A DNA stretch of 10,404 nucleotides from Nitrospirota bacterium (lineage in GTDB: Bacteria > Nitrospirota > Nitrospiria > Nitrospirales > UBA8639): the NCBI GenBank assembly GCA_003233615.1, contig QIMB01000284.1, positions 1 through 10,404 on the forward strand, written 5' to 3'. Made by a program: the position numbers and the translations under genes. Positions 1-6,089 of this stretch are shown here, piece by piece. How positions within the stretch are numbered: position 1 is the stretch's first letter; each line of letters begins with the position of its first letter. The notes beneath the pieces were generated by a model. The model worked only from the letters and a program-made list of their open reading frames with translations, had not been told where the DNA came from and did not search any database.

Positions 1-63
1 TATCCAGCCCCCTTTTTTATTTCTCCCCCCTGCTCCTCAGACTTGTTTTTCAAAATGACTCGG

Positions 64-966
64 TTACAGTCGAACGGCTCGCAAGAAACGGCTATATCCA
101 CGCAATCGAAAGGGTTCTTTTTGAATTGCTGCCAGATATTGCTTACGAGCCTCAACCCATCTTCCCTGCCGTTCTTCGAATGTGCCTTTCATTACGTAAT
201 AGCCACTCCATTCGCGATTGAGGGCGCCGAGTTGCTGCTTGTTCAGGATGGGACGACTCTGTAAGCGTGTGAGAAAACGTTCCCGGCTGCTCAGGACTTT
301 TTCACAATGTGTACGCTCGTCACAAGGGATGTCCCAATACCCATGGATCTGCCGAAATTTGTGAACCAAAACCCGATCAATACATTCAAATCTCGCGACG
401 TCATGCAGTCGAATGCCCAAGTCCGAATCTTCAGAAACAAATAAGTTTGGATCAAATCCCCCAACCTGTTCCAACAGGACTCGTCTCACAATTACTGCAG
501 ACAATGTAGGTGCTTGCCCACCCGTAAAGGCCACGTGTAGAGGCTCACAGCTACGTCCAGCTCTCGCTCGCTTGATTACCCGGCCGCGAGGATCAATCAC
601 CTCATAATTGGCATGAACCAGCCCTGGTTTGGTGTTTCTTCGTAGAATGGCAAGCTGCTGCTCCATTTTTTCTGGAAACCAAATATCATCACAATCAAGG
701 AACGCAATATATTCCCCTGAGGCTGATTTGATGCCTGAATTTCTGGCCTGAGCTGGACCTGCATTTTCTTGGTAAAGGCAGGTCATGTTCGGTTGATTGG
801 CGAATTGCGCGAGGACGGCTTGGGTATCATCAGTCGAACCATCATCAACAATGATAATCTCGAAATCCTTACATGTTTGAGCCAGCACACTGTCTACAGC
901 CCTTGCAACAAATGAACTCCCGTTAAAAACAGGGATCACGACACTCACAAGCGGTTTCTTAGGCAT
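64..966 (-). CDS. Family 2 glycosyltransferase (GT-A fold)
   Basis: Probable inverting glycosyltransferase that moves a sugar from a nucleotide-sugar onto a glycan or lipid acceptor at the cytoplasmic face; donor and acceptor cannot be read from sequence. The N-terminus PLVSVVIPVFNG (residues 5-16) is the first GT-A strand. The D41-D42-G-S motif binds the nucleotide, D91-C-D93-D94 is the DXD metal site, and E179-D180 fits the catalytic ED region. The last 50 residues (EERQGRWVEARKQYLAAI and following) look like a TPR-type helical pair, a common tail in this family. The frame stays open to an ATG at 1056, but the family homology begins at the ATG-ATG pair at 969/966, so I use 966 (300 aa). No clear Shine-Dalgarno sequence is seen at either site. 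It is the last complete minus-strand gene at the window edge; surface polysaccharide synthesis is an inference. Confidence 0.9.
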   Translation of the reverse strand: MPKKPLVSVVIPVFNGSSFVARAVDSVLAQTCKDFEIIIVDDGSTDDTQAVLAQFANQPNMTCLYQENAGPAQARNSGIKSASGEYIAFLDCDDIWFPEKMEQQLAILRRNTKPGLVHANYEVIDPRGRVIKRARAGRSCEPLHVAFTGGQAPTLSAVIVRRVLLEQVGGFDPNLFVSEDSDLGIRLHDVARFECIDRVLVHKFRQIHGYWDIPCDERTHCEKVLSSRERFLTRLQSRPILNKQQLGALNREWSGYYVMKGTFEERQGRWVEARKQYLAAIQKEPFRLRGYSRFLRAVRL

Positions 967-1199
967 CATGAAATTGGTGATTATTGTAATATCCCGAAAG
1001 GATTCCGTTGAGGCTCCATACAATAACCCTACATCCAGACTATAACTGAGTTCCATGAATGGCGGATATCACTGTGTGCCCCATAATAATCTGAGGCATT
1101 CCCTACCATCAAAAGGATTTCTTCCAAAGAGGGATTAGCCAAGGGCAAGAGGATAAATCAAAAAATCCAGCACAAGTACGCTCGACTCGATTACTACAT

Positions 1200-1229
1200 A
1201 AAAAAAGGAACCCCAAGGGCCCCTTTTTT
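1200..1229 (-). terminator. Rho-independent terminator, bidirectional-looking
   Basis: A run of A (1200-1206) followed by GG pairs with CC followed by a run of T (1222-1229), enclosing a C/G-rich core with CCC and GGG that can also pair. On the minus strand the hairpin lies 37 bases past the stop codon of the NTF2-like gene and ends in a T tract, so it should terminate that transcript. It is A/T-flanked on both sides and could work from the plus strand too. It also separates the NTF2-like gene from the glycosyltransferase. Confidence 0.65.
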
Positions 1230-1265
1230 GTTTACATCCACCACCATTTTAGGTGAATTTTAGGA

Positions 1266-1646
1266 TTACACAGCTGTTTCAGCCATCATCTGTTGCTTCA
1301 CCTCGGCGGGAAAAAGAGCCGAATCAAAGAACAGGCGGGCGCGCTTGACCTTTTCTCCTTCAAATTCCATGACCTCGACCATGGAAATCGTGGCCTGAAA
1401 TGGCACTGTTACTTTCCAATCAAAAATGTGGACAAGGGTATTGTCCTCAACCACGACTTCACAGTTTTCATTGGTGAACTCAAATGTACACTGCCTCATA
1501 CATTCAAGAGCTTCATTGGCACTTCGCATTTCCATCATGGGGCCCTTGAAGGTGTAGTCGTCATGAAGACAGGCTCGAAACGTCGATTCATCTTTTTCTT
1601 CCCAGGCTTTGGTCATTCGTTTTGCCACATCGACTAATGTACTCAT
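1266..1646 (-). CDS. NTF2-like / SnoaL-like small protein
   Basis: A 126-aa soluble protein with the look of the NTF2/SnoaL alpha+beta barrel. It starts with an amphipathic helix (VAKRMTKAWEEKDESTFRAC), then a conserved-type DDYTFKGP turn, then alternating strands (CEVVVEDNTLVHIFDWKVTVP and VEVMEFEGEKVKRARLFFD). This fold serves many roles (isomerases, cyclases, ligand binding), and no catalytic set can be assigned here. The start is well supported by an AAAGGAGATG ribosome-binding site just upstream of the ATG at 1646. It is divergent from an HxlR-family regulator with 179 bp between the start codons, which suggests the regulator controls it. A terminator follows it. Function unknown. Confidence 0.75.
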   Translation of the reverse strand: MSTLVDVAKRMTKAWEEKDESTFRACLHDDYTFKGPMMEMRSANEALECMRQCTFEFTNENCEVVVEDNTLVHIFDWKVTVPFQATISMVEVMEFEGEKVKRARLFFDSALFPAEVKQQMMAETAV

Positions 1647-1758
1647 ATCATCTCCTTTGTATGGTATATATGGAAGTGAAACATCACCACCGTTCCCTAC
1701 TTTTTTGAGATGGTGAGTGAAATTTCATGGACTCTTGGGAATAGCACTAACACTTTCA

Positions 1759-1818
1759 ACTTGCAAGTATTTTGACAGACTACAATAAATAGTTGCATTT
1801 TGCAAATGTAATACATTT
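1759..1818. promoter_or_regulatory. Candidate operator cluster between divergent genes
   Basis: Three perfect palindromes lie within 60 bp in the gap between the NTF2-like gene and the HxlR regulator: ACTTGCAAGT (1759-1768), TTGCA-TTT-TGCAA (1793-1805) and AAATGTA-A-TACATTT (1804-1818). The last two overlap by two bases, and the final one ends 7 bases before the regulator's ATG. HxlR proteins bind as dimers to inverted repeats near their own promoters, so these are candidate sites for autoregulation and for control of the divergent gene. A TTGACA hexamer is at 1772-1777, but I see no well-spaced -10 partner. Confidence 0.5.
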
Positions 1819-1825
1819 ATAGACC

Positions 1826-2287
1826 ATGCCCGAGAAAACCGCCCATTACAGTCGCACAACCTGCCCTCTGGCTTGCGCCCTTGATCTCATCGGTGATCAT
1901 TGGACCCTCTTAATCATCAGAGACCTCATGTTCCTAGGTCGTCATGAATACAAGGATATGTTGAATGCAGAGGAAGGGATTTCAAGCAATATCTTATCGG
2001 ATCGCTTAAAAAATCTCGAAGAACACGGGCTGATCGATTCGATCCCCCATCCGGCAAGTGGCAGAAGAAAACTCTATTATTTACTACCCAAAGGGAAAGA
2101 TCTCATTCATGTTCTCACCCATCTGGCCCAATGGTCGGATAAGCACTTACATGATCTCGTCGAGATCCCCCCAGAAAAACGAGCAATGCTCATCAAGCAG
2201 CCCGACAAGCTCATTGAGACCGTGTTGAAAGATCTGAAGGCCTGGGAAAAAATGTTTCTCACGAATTCCATTGAGAGATCAAATTAA
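1826..2287 (+). CDS. HxlR-family winged-helix transcriptional regulator
   Basis: A 153-aa DNA-binding regulator. The family signature is clear: CPLACALDLIGDHWTLLIIR (residues 13-32), then an EYKDML segment, the recognition-helix region (GISSNILSDRLKNLEEHGLI), and the wing (HPASGRRKLYYLLPKGKDL). C13 matches the position of the redox-sensing cysteine in HxlR relatives such as YodB and HypR, and a second cysteine at C17 could form a pair with it. An oxidative or electrophile signal is therefore possible but not shown. The ATG at 1826 has no evident Shine-Dalgarno sequence and sits 7 bases after a palindrome, so the transcript leader may be very short. It is co-directional with the ynfA-like gene 27 bp downstream and divergent from the NTF2-like gene, both plausible targets. 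Confidence 0.9.
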   Translation: MPEKTAHYSRTTCPLACALDLIGDHWTLLIIRDLMFLGRHEYKDMLNAEEGISSNILSDRLKNLEEHGLIDSIPHPASGRRKLYYLLPKGKDLIHVLTHLAQWSDKHLHDLVEIPPEKRAMLIKQPDKLIETVLKDLKAWEKMFLTNSIERSN

Positions 2288-2314
2288 ATAATACCTTTTT
2301 AAAAGGATTTCTAA

Positions 2315-2647
2315 ATGAACACCATAGCGATCTATATTACGGCAGCAATCGCTGAAATTGGCGGGTGCTTTGCGTTTTGGACTTGGCTACGGATGGGACG
2401 GTCACCATTGTGGGGCATCGTGGGCGCAGTGAGCCTTGTCATCTTTGGCGTGCTGCTGACACGCTCCGAAGTAGCTTTTGCGGGACGCGCCTACGCCGCC
2501 TACGGAGGAGTATACATCGCGGCTTCTCTGTTATGGCTTCTCGCGGTGGAACGAGTCATTCCCGATCGGTGGGATATTATTGGTGCGGGAATCTGTCTGA
2601 TGGGCGCGGGGTTAATCCTGTGGGGCCCACGGCCGCTTATTCAGTAA
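2315..2647 (+). CDS. ynfA: YnfA/UPF0060 family small membrane protein
   Basis: A 110-aa inner-membrane protein with four predicted helices, close to the usual length of the family (E. coli YnfA, 108 aa). Family landmarks are visible: the AEIGGCF segment in helix 1, the conserved GRAYAAYGGVYIAASLLWL stretch around residues 57-75, and a C-terminal GAGLILWGP. The family resembles small multidrug resistance transporters, and efflux has been proposed for some members, but a substrate cannot be inferred here. An AAAAGGA ribosome-binding site lies 8 bases before the ATG. The gene follows the HxlR regulator closely and is probably co-transcribed with it. Confidence 0.9.
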   Translation: MNTIAIYITAAIAEIGGCFAFWTWLRMGRSPLWGIVGAVSLVIFGVLLTRSEVAFAGRAYAAYGGVYIAASLLWLLAVERVIPDRWDIIGAGICLMGAGLILWGPRPLIQ

Positions 2648-2827
2648 CACCTGAGGAAACTGACAGATATTATTACCATTGAGTTTAATCTTAAGTGTGC
2701 TAACCCAGATCTGACCTGGCAGACAGTGTCAAATCGCTCCAAAGCGGACGCGCGCAGGCTCGTGCGCCGACTGGCTACAAACGACCCAAAGCAGCCGTTG
2801 ATCAAGGATGTGCTGGAACGAGGGTAA
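2648..2827 (+). other. ATG-less open stretch, possible gene remnant or short ORF
   Basis: After the ynfA stop codon the same frame stays open for 59 more codons and closes with TAA at 2825-2827. It contains no ATG. The only conventional alternative start is a GTG at 2726, which would give a 33-aa basic peptide containing KADARRLVRRLATNDPKQPL. The second half has coding-like composition (charged, no low complexity). It could be a truncated gene remnant or a very short ORF coupled to the next gene, whose start is at 2835. I recognise no family. Confidence 0.25.
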
Positions 2828-2834
2828 TGTACGA

Positions 2835-3206
2835 ATGGTGCGCCTAGTCTACGACCTCAGATCAGATCAAGAACGTGTGTCTCTGACTCAAAAAGCAACT
2901 CTCACGACCACTGATTTCGGGATCGAGCAAACGCATGGACTATTTGGTTCCGATGTGTGGTGGCAGGAGATCGAAGTGGGAAATTTGCCGATTCACACAA
3001 TTAGCGGGACCATCACTCGCGTCTATATGGGCAGCATGAATGACTGGCCTGAGTTTGAAATAACAGAGGAAGACGGGACTACTAGCAATTGGACGCGAGA
3101 ATCAAATAGCAAAGAACAGGCCGATTTGTACCTATGTGGCCGCAAAGCTGAGATTGACTACGTTGTGCAGCATCTTCGTCGGAAGTCGTGGGACCAGGGG
3201 GGGTGA
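2835..3206 (+). CDS. Small conserved-looking protein of unknown function
   Basis: A 123-aa soluble protein with no signal peptide or membrane segment. It begins MVRLVYDLRSDQERVSL and carries aromatic, conserved-looking blocks (TTTDFGIEQTHGLFGSDVWW near residues 25-44; TRVYMGSMNDWPEFEI near 60-75; SNWTRES near 83-89). I chose the ATG at 2835 over the in-frame ATG at 2808 because an ACGAGGG ribosome-binding sequence (2818-2824) sits 10 bases before it. The C-terminus is basic and Trp-containing (RRKSWDQGG). I do not recognise a characterised family. It lies 40 bp upstream of another small orphan-like gene on the same strand, a layout often seen in accessory gene blocks. Confidence 0.65.
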   Translation: MVRLVYDLRSDQERVSLTQKATLTTTDFGIEQTHGLFGSDVWWQEIEVGNLPIHTISGTITRVYMGSMNDWPEFEITEEDGTTSNWTRESNSKEQADLYLCGRKAEIDYVVQHLRRKSWDQGG

Positions 3207-3246
3207 GACGAAGTGCGTCGTTCAGATTCGCATTGAGGCTTAACCG

Positions 3247-3600
3247 ATGGCAAAGAAAGAGACTGTTGTCCTGTACCGCCCTGTAGGAAATGCGGAGTTG
3301 GCCCTGCTTCGGGAGCGCAAGTTCCGTCGTTGGCCACCGCGACTCCCGGCGCAGCCAATCTTCTATCCGGTGACCAATGAGCAATACGCCGCCGAGATCG
3401 CAAAACGGTGGAACGCAAAGGATGGTGAGGACGGATACGTTACCAAATTCGAAGTCAAAAAAGCGTTCATGGACAATTTCGATGTGCAACAAGTAGGGGC
3501 TTCACATCACATGGAGTGGTGGATTCCAGCCGAAAAAATGGAGGAATTAAACGACAACATCATCGGTGAAATTCAAGTTGTCGCTGAATATTCCAGCTAG
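3247..3600 (+). CDS. Small protein of the family often labelled 'ADP-ribosylation/crystallin J1'
   Basis: A 117-aa cytoplasmic-looking protein. The pattern YRPVGNAELALL, then RRWPPRLPAQPIFYPVTNEQ (residues 27-46), then YVTKFEVKKAF, then VQQVGASHHMEWWIPAEKME, matches from memory a widespread family of about 110 aa that databases often auto-label ADP-ribosylation/crystallin J1. No ADP-ribosylglycohydrolase motif is visible, and the real function is unknown. A GAGG sequence (3236-3239) precedes the ATG. The reverse-strand frames over it are shadows. It is the last plus-strand gene before the convergent apbE gene. Confidence 0.7.
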   Translation: MAKKETVVLYRPVGNAELALLRERKFRRWPPRLPAQPIFYPVTNEQYAAEIAKRWNAKDGEDGYVTKFEVKKAFMDNFDVQQVGASHHMEWWIPAEKMEELNDNIIGEIQVVAEYSS

Positions 3601-3745
3601 GACATAAGGCGTTGCGACTGACCGCTTCTGGCCGATTGCGGACTGTTTGAGAGCGATAGATTGGGGATGGTTGAACGTCTGCTTTCGGAATAGGGCACGA
3701 TCTAATCTGACACGGTCTGTCAAGGTCAAATCTTGGCTAACACAT

Positions 3746-4786
3746 CTAGGGCTCTAATCTCAAGCGAGATTTAAGGCCAGAGGAAATCAACACTTCCCCT
3801 TGGGCATTAACAATCACTCCTTCCACATCAGATAACGATTCAATAAGGGCCATGCCTTTTTCTGGTCCCATGACAAAAATCCCCGTATCTAACCCATCAG
3901 CCATCACACCCTCTTTGGCAATGATCGTCACGCTTTGACAGCCTCGCGCTGGTTGCAGCGTAGCCGGATCTAGAATATGGTGATAGCGAATTCCGTCTTG
4001 CATGATATATCGTTGATAATCCCCCGCGGTCGATACAGCTTCATTTTCTAATTCGATCCATCCCAAAATGTGCCCTTGTTCTTTGCGAGGATGTTGAATC
4101 CCAAACACGAACCGCTCCTGATCCGGCATGCGGCCAAAGGTTTTGATATCGCCTGAAAGCGCAACCACACCTGCCGTCGCCCCTGCGGCTTGCATGACGG
4201 CTACCACCAGATCGGCCGTATAACCTTTGCCAATTCCACCAACATCAATTTTCATCCCTGCACGTGTGAGATACACGGTTTTAGCTTGTTCATCCAACAC
4301 AATGTTTTCCAGAGAAATGAGTGGCCGCATCGCATTCAATTCTTCCTTCGAAGGAATTCTCCCTTTCTGACTCACATTCCAAGCCTCAACAGCAGGGCCT
4401 ACGGCAATGTTGAATCCACCTTCCGTCAAGATCGCCATGTGCAATGAGGCTTTCAGTACTTCCATATTTTCTGTGCTGACCTGCACAGGATGCTGTCCTG
4501 CTGCAGCATTGACTTGTGAGAGTTCACTCGTGGGAATCCAGGTGCTCATGAAGTGTTCAATGCGCCGAATTTCAGCCAAACCCGCTGCCACCGCATTCTT
4601 CGCGATGTTTTCCTGCGTGGCCACACCGGTGACAAAAACCAACGTCCCCATTAAATATTGGCTACGCTTGATGAGGACCTCTTTAGAATGAACGTCTCCC
4701 AGGTTCATAGCCAATAAGCCAAGGAGTAACATCAAGATTAGGCCGAATTTAAATGCCACTGATCGTTTATTTGCTATCTGATGCAC
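3746..4786 (-). CDS. apbE: FAD:protein FMN transferase (ApbE)
   Basis: A 346-aa enzyme that transfers the FMN half of FAD, through a phosphoester bond, to a Ser/Thr in the flavinylation motif of target proteins in the periplasm, releasing AMP. Residues 10-34 form a hydrophobic signal or anchor segment; there is no lipobox cysteine, unlike many ApbE lipoproteins. Family motifs: LMGTLVFVTG (45-54), KIDVGGIGKGYTADL (179-193), SGDIKTFG (211-218), STAGDYQRY (252-260), HHILDP (269-274) and ADGLDTGIFVMG (297-308), the last containing Asp/Thr residues of the metal site. It starts at a GTG preceded by a weak AGAGAAG; a later start is possible. It lies 66 bp downstream of the minus-strand lipoprotein gene and is probably co-transcribed. 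Its natural substrate is the FMN-binding protein at 7942-8661. Confidence 0.95.
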   Translation of the reverse strand: MHQIANKRSVAFKFGLILMLLLGLLAMNLGDVHSKEVLIKRSQYLMGTLVFVTGVATQENIAKNAVAAGLAEIRRIEHFMSTWIPTSELSQVNAAAGQHPVQVSTENMEVLKASLHMAILTEGGFNIAVGPAVEAWNVSQKGRIPSKEELNAMRPLISLENIVLDEQAKTVYLTRAGMKIDVGGIGKGYTADLVVAVMQAAGATAGVVALSGDIKTFGRMPDQERFVFGIQHPRKEQGHILGWIELENEAVSTAGDYQRYIMQDGIRYHHILDPATLQPARGCQSVTIIAKEGVMADGLDTGIFVMGPEKGMALIESLSDVEGVIVNAQGEVLISSGLKSRLRLEP

Positions 4787-4852
4787 TGTTCTTCTCTTGT
4801 AGCTATTTGAGTCTCGAAGTGAGAAATCGTACGCGTCATGATTATTGCATGG

Positions 4853-5509
4853 TTATCTTCGATAAAAATATTTGGCTCTGGGCTGGGAAGGGGCCACAGC
4901 AAAAAGACGAACGTGAGAGGTCACGGGTTGCAGCAGAGAAATCAATAACGGCTTATCGCCAATATCAGGATGCGAGACGAGCAAAAGATCCCAATTGGGA
5001 GCTTCAGCTAGAACATCCCATTGAAACATCCGTACAGTTTTTGGCGGATCGATCCGCAATCGCCAAATCCCCAGATACACAACTTTGTCCGCATACACCT
5101 GAAAGGTCATGTTGACCATGGATTCTGACCGAAAGGGACCTTCGCCGATCTGTATCCGAAACAATTCATACTCGCCTGGAGACAACCTCGTCACAAACCT
5201 CTCAGCCCCTGGTTCCATATGGACTCTGGTCCGTTCCCCTGTCTTGATATTTTTCACATCAAAAAATTTAATCAAAGCTTCCGTTTGATGTTTTCGGAAG
5301 AACGGTCTAGTTGGCTCTACCTGAACAAAGCCCACTACAATGGGCTCAAACCCAGTGGACCTTTCTAGATCTTTTGATCCCGAGATTGAGCACCCTGCTA
5401 GATGAAGACACATAGACAACAAAACGCCAGCAGCCACCCAATCAAATATCAATAACCCTGTGTTATGAGAACTTCTGGCCCCCATCGGTGCCCCCATTCT
5501 ACCGGACAC
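4853..5509 (-). CDS. Lipoprotein of unknown family, upstream of apbE
   Basis: A 218-aa predicted lipoprotein. A hydrophobic segment ends in the lipobox LHLAGC (C40 counted from the GTG at 5509); after processing about 178 residues remain, with no further membrane segment. The mature part looks like a beta-sandwich (EALIKFFDVKNIKTGERTRV, FVTRLSPGEYELFRIQIG, KVVYLGIWRLRI). The phrase SPGEYELFRI resembles PEGA or carboxypeptidase-regulatory-like folds, but I cannot assign a family. Start choice is uncertain: GTG at 5509, ATG at 5497 or ATG at 5485. The ATG at 5485 gives the most typical signal-peptide length (32 residues to the Cys). It probably forms an operon with apbE and may be an envelope partner of the flavin system. 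The overlapping plus-strand open frame (4753-5115) is a shadow. Confidence 0.75.
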   Translation of the reverse strand: MSGRMGAPMGARSSHNTGLLIFDWVAAGVLLSMCLHLAGCSISGSKDLERSTGFEPIVVGFVQVEPTRPFFRKHQTEALIKFFDVKNIKTGERTRVHMEPGAERFVTRLSPGEYELFRIQIGEGPFRSESMVNMTFQVYADKVVYLGIWRLRIDPPKTVRMFQWDVLAEAPNWDLLLVSHPDIGDKPLLISLLQPVTSHVRLFAVAPSQPRAKYFYRR

Positions 5510-5656
5510 TTGTCCTAAATACGAATATTATTTGTCAAGGAAAAGGACCAATAATAGGTCCCAGCATAAAAAGAGCTGCCCAATTAATTGATAAAACCTT
5601 ACTCTAACTAAAACCCCTTAGGCACTATACTTTCGGAGGAACGTCCCCTGGGGGTA

Positions 5657-5686
5657 TTGACAATTCGGTCATAGTTCTATTATTAA
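5657..5686 (+). promoter_or_regulatory. Sigma-70-type promoter for the Com-like/porin operon
   Basis: A perfect -35 hexamer TTGACA (5657-5662) is followed by TATTAA (5681-5686) at 18 bp spacing; TATTAT (5678-5683) at 15 bp is a less well spaced alternative. The start of transcription would fall near 5693, inside the first Fur-like box. A CCCCTGGGG odd palindrome lies just upstream of the -35. The gene order points to the Com-like ORF and the porin operon as the target. Confidence 0.55.
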
Positions 5687-5731
5687 TAATGGTTATCAAT
5701 TTCAACTATCTCGGAATTCATAATCATTCTC
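5685..5731 (+). promoter_or_regulatory. Two tandem Fur-box-like sites
   Basis: By hand alignment to the 19-bp consensus GATAATGATAATCATTATC, AATAATGGTTATCAATTTC (5685-5703) matches 14 of 19 and GGAATTCATAATCATTCTC (5713-5731) matches 14 of 19, the latter including ATAATCATTCTC at 11 of 12. The first overlaps the -10 region and likely start site and the second lies just downstream, which suits repression by iron-loaded Fur. AT-rich DNA yields chance matches, so this remains a prediction. Confidence 0.5.
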
Positions 5732-5760
5732 AATACGTACAACAGTCGGTTGTAGTACAC

Positions 5761-5985
5761 ATGAACACAAGTCAGGAGAAAACGGATATCACAGGTTCAA
5801 ATTCTGACCTGTCTGAGGCTCGGTGTGAATGTGGGCAGTTAGTGGCCAAGTTAGGTGTGAGGAGTGTTGAATTAAAATGCAAGCGATGCAAACGTCTTGT
5901 TTCGATACCTTTTTCTACTCTTTTACACTCCGATGTGACCGTCACACTCTGCTCGGATCCACCTGCCTTAAGGACATCGTCCTAA
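5761..5985 (+). CDS. Com-like small zinc-finger protein
   Basis: A 74-aa protein with an N-terminal polar stretch and a central zinc-binding knuckle: C22-x-C24-GQLVAK, then VELKC40-KRC43-KR. The spacing and the flanking pattern (CGxL, VELKC, RCKR) resemble the Mu Com family, small zinc-finger proteins; in phage Mu, Com binds mom mRNA and exposes its translation start. The open frame extends upstream to an ATG at 5689, but that codon lies inside the predicted promoter/Fur box, so the ATG at 5761 is preferred. No clear ribosome-binding site is present; a 6-bp hairpin (TACAAC 5738-5743 with GTTGTA 5749-5754) ends 6 bases before the ATG. It is the first gene after the predicted promoter, 103 bp before the porin. 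Role here unknown; RNA binding is an inference. Confidence 0.6.
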   Translation: MNTSQEKTDITGSNSDLSEARCECGQLVAKLGVRSVELKCKRCKRLVSIPFSTLLHSDVTVTLCSDPPALRTSS

Positions 5986-6018
5986 CCGTTTGATCAACTT
6001 GCGATAACAATAGCTGAG

Positions 6019-6057
6019 GGCCTCTGAGCTCCATTTTATCATTCACCTCAGAGGACC
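6019..6057 (+). repeat. Long inverted repeat in the porin leader
   Basis: CCTCTGAG (6021-6028) pairs perfectly with CTCAGAGG (6047-6054). GG (6019-6020) can add two more pairs with CC (6056-6057) across a bulged A. The loop is 18 nt. No T tract follows, so it does not look like a terminator. Part of the loop (CTCCAT, 6029-6034) can instead pair with ATGGAG (6058-6063), giving a competing fold. Confidence 0.5.
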
Positions 6058-6067
6058 ATGGAGTCCC

Positions 6068-6089
6068 TAATGCATGGGAGTATGCATTA
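6068..6089 (+). promoter_or_regulatory. Hairpin carrying the porin ribosome-binding site
   Basis: TAATGCAT (6068-6075) and ATGCATTA (6082-6089) form a perfect 8-bp stem around the 6-nt loop GGGAGT, which contains the Shine-Dalgarno GGGAG. The first base of the porin ATG (6089) is the last base of the stem. An alternative 4-bp pairing, TCCC (6064-6067) with GGGA (6076-6079), would hide the Shine-Dalgarno sequence. The two folds exclude each other, so this is a candidate translational switch. Confidence 0.5.

Noticed and set aside
967..1056. N-terminal extension of the glycosyltransferase to the ATG at 1056
   Set aside because: The extra 30 residues are not part of the GT-A fold, have no ribosome-binding site, and the family start motif follows the ATG pair at 969/966.
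1804..1818. Similarity of AAATGTAATACATTT to the ATGTAA core of the recombinase palindromes
   Set aside because: Only about 10 bases are shared in AT-rich DNA, and the first copy is explained better as an operator of the adjacent HxlR gene.
3207..3246. A possible integron attC site between the two small genes
   Set aside because: The gap is only 40 bp and I see no paired R'/R'' core sites such as GTTRRRY with its complement, so cassette status is not supported.
3158..3492. Minus-strand open frames of 86 and 136 aa over the two small plus-strand genes
   Set aside because: The plus-strand proteins have ribosome-binding sites and conserved-looking blocks; the reverse frames are low in recognisable features.
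4753..5115. A 120-aa plus-strand open frame across the start of apbE and the end of the lipoprotein gene
   Set aside because: It overlaps two well-supported minus-strand genes and its sequence has no family features; it is a shadow of their frames.
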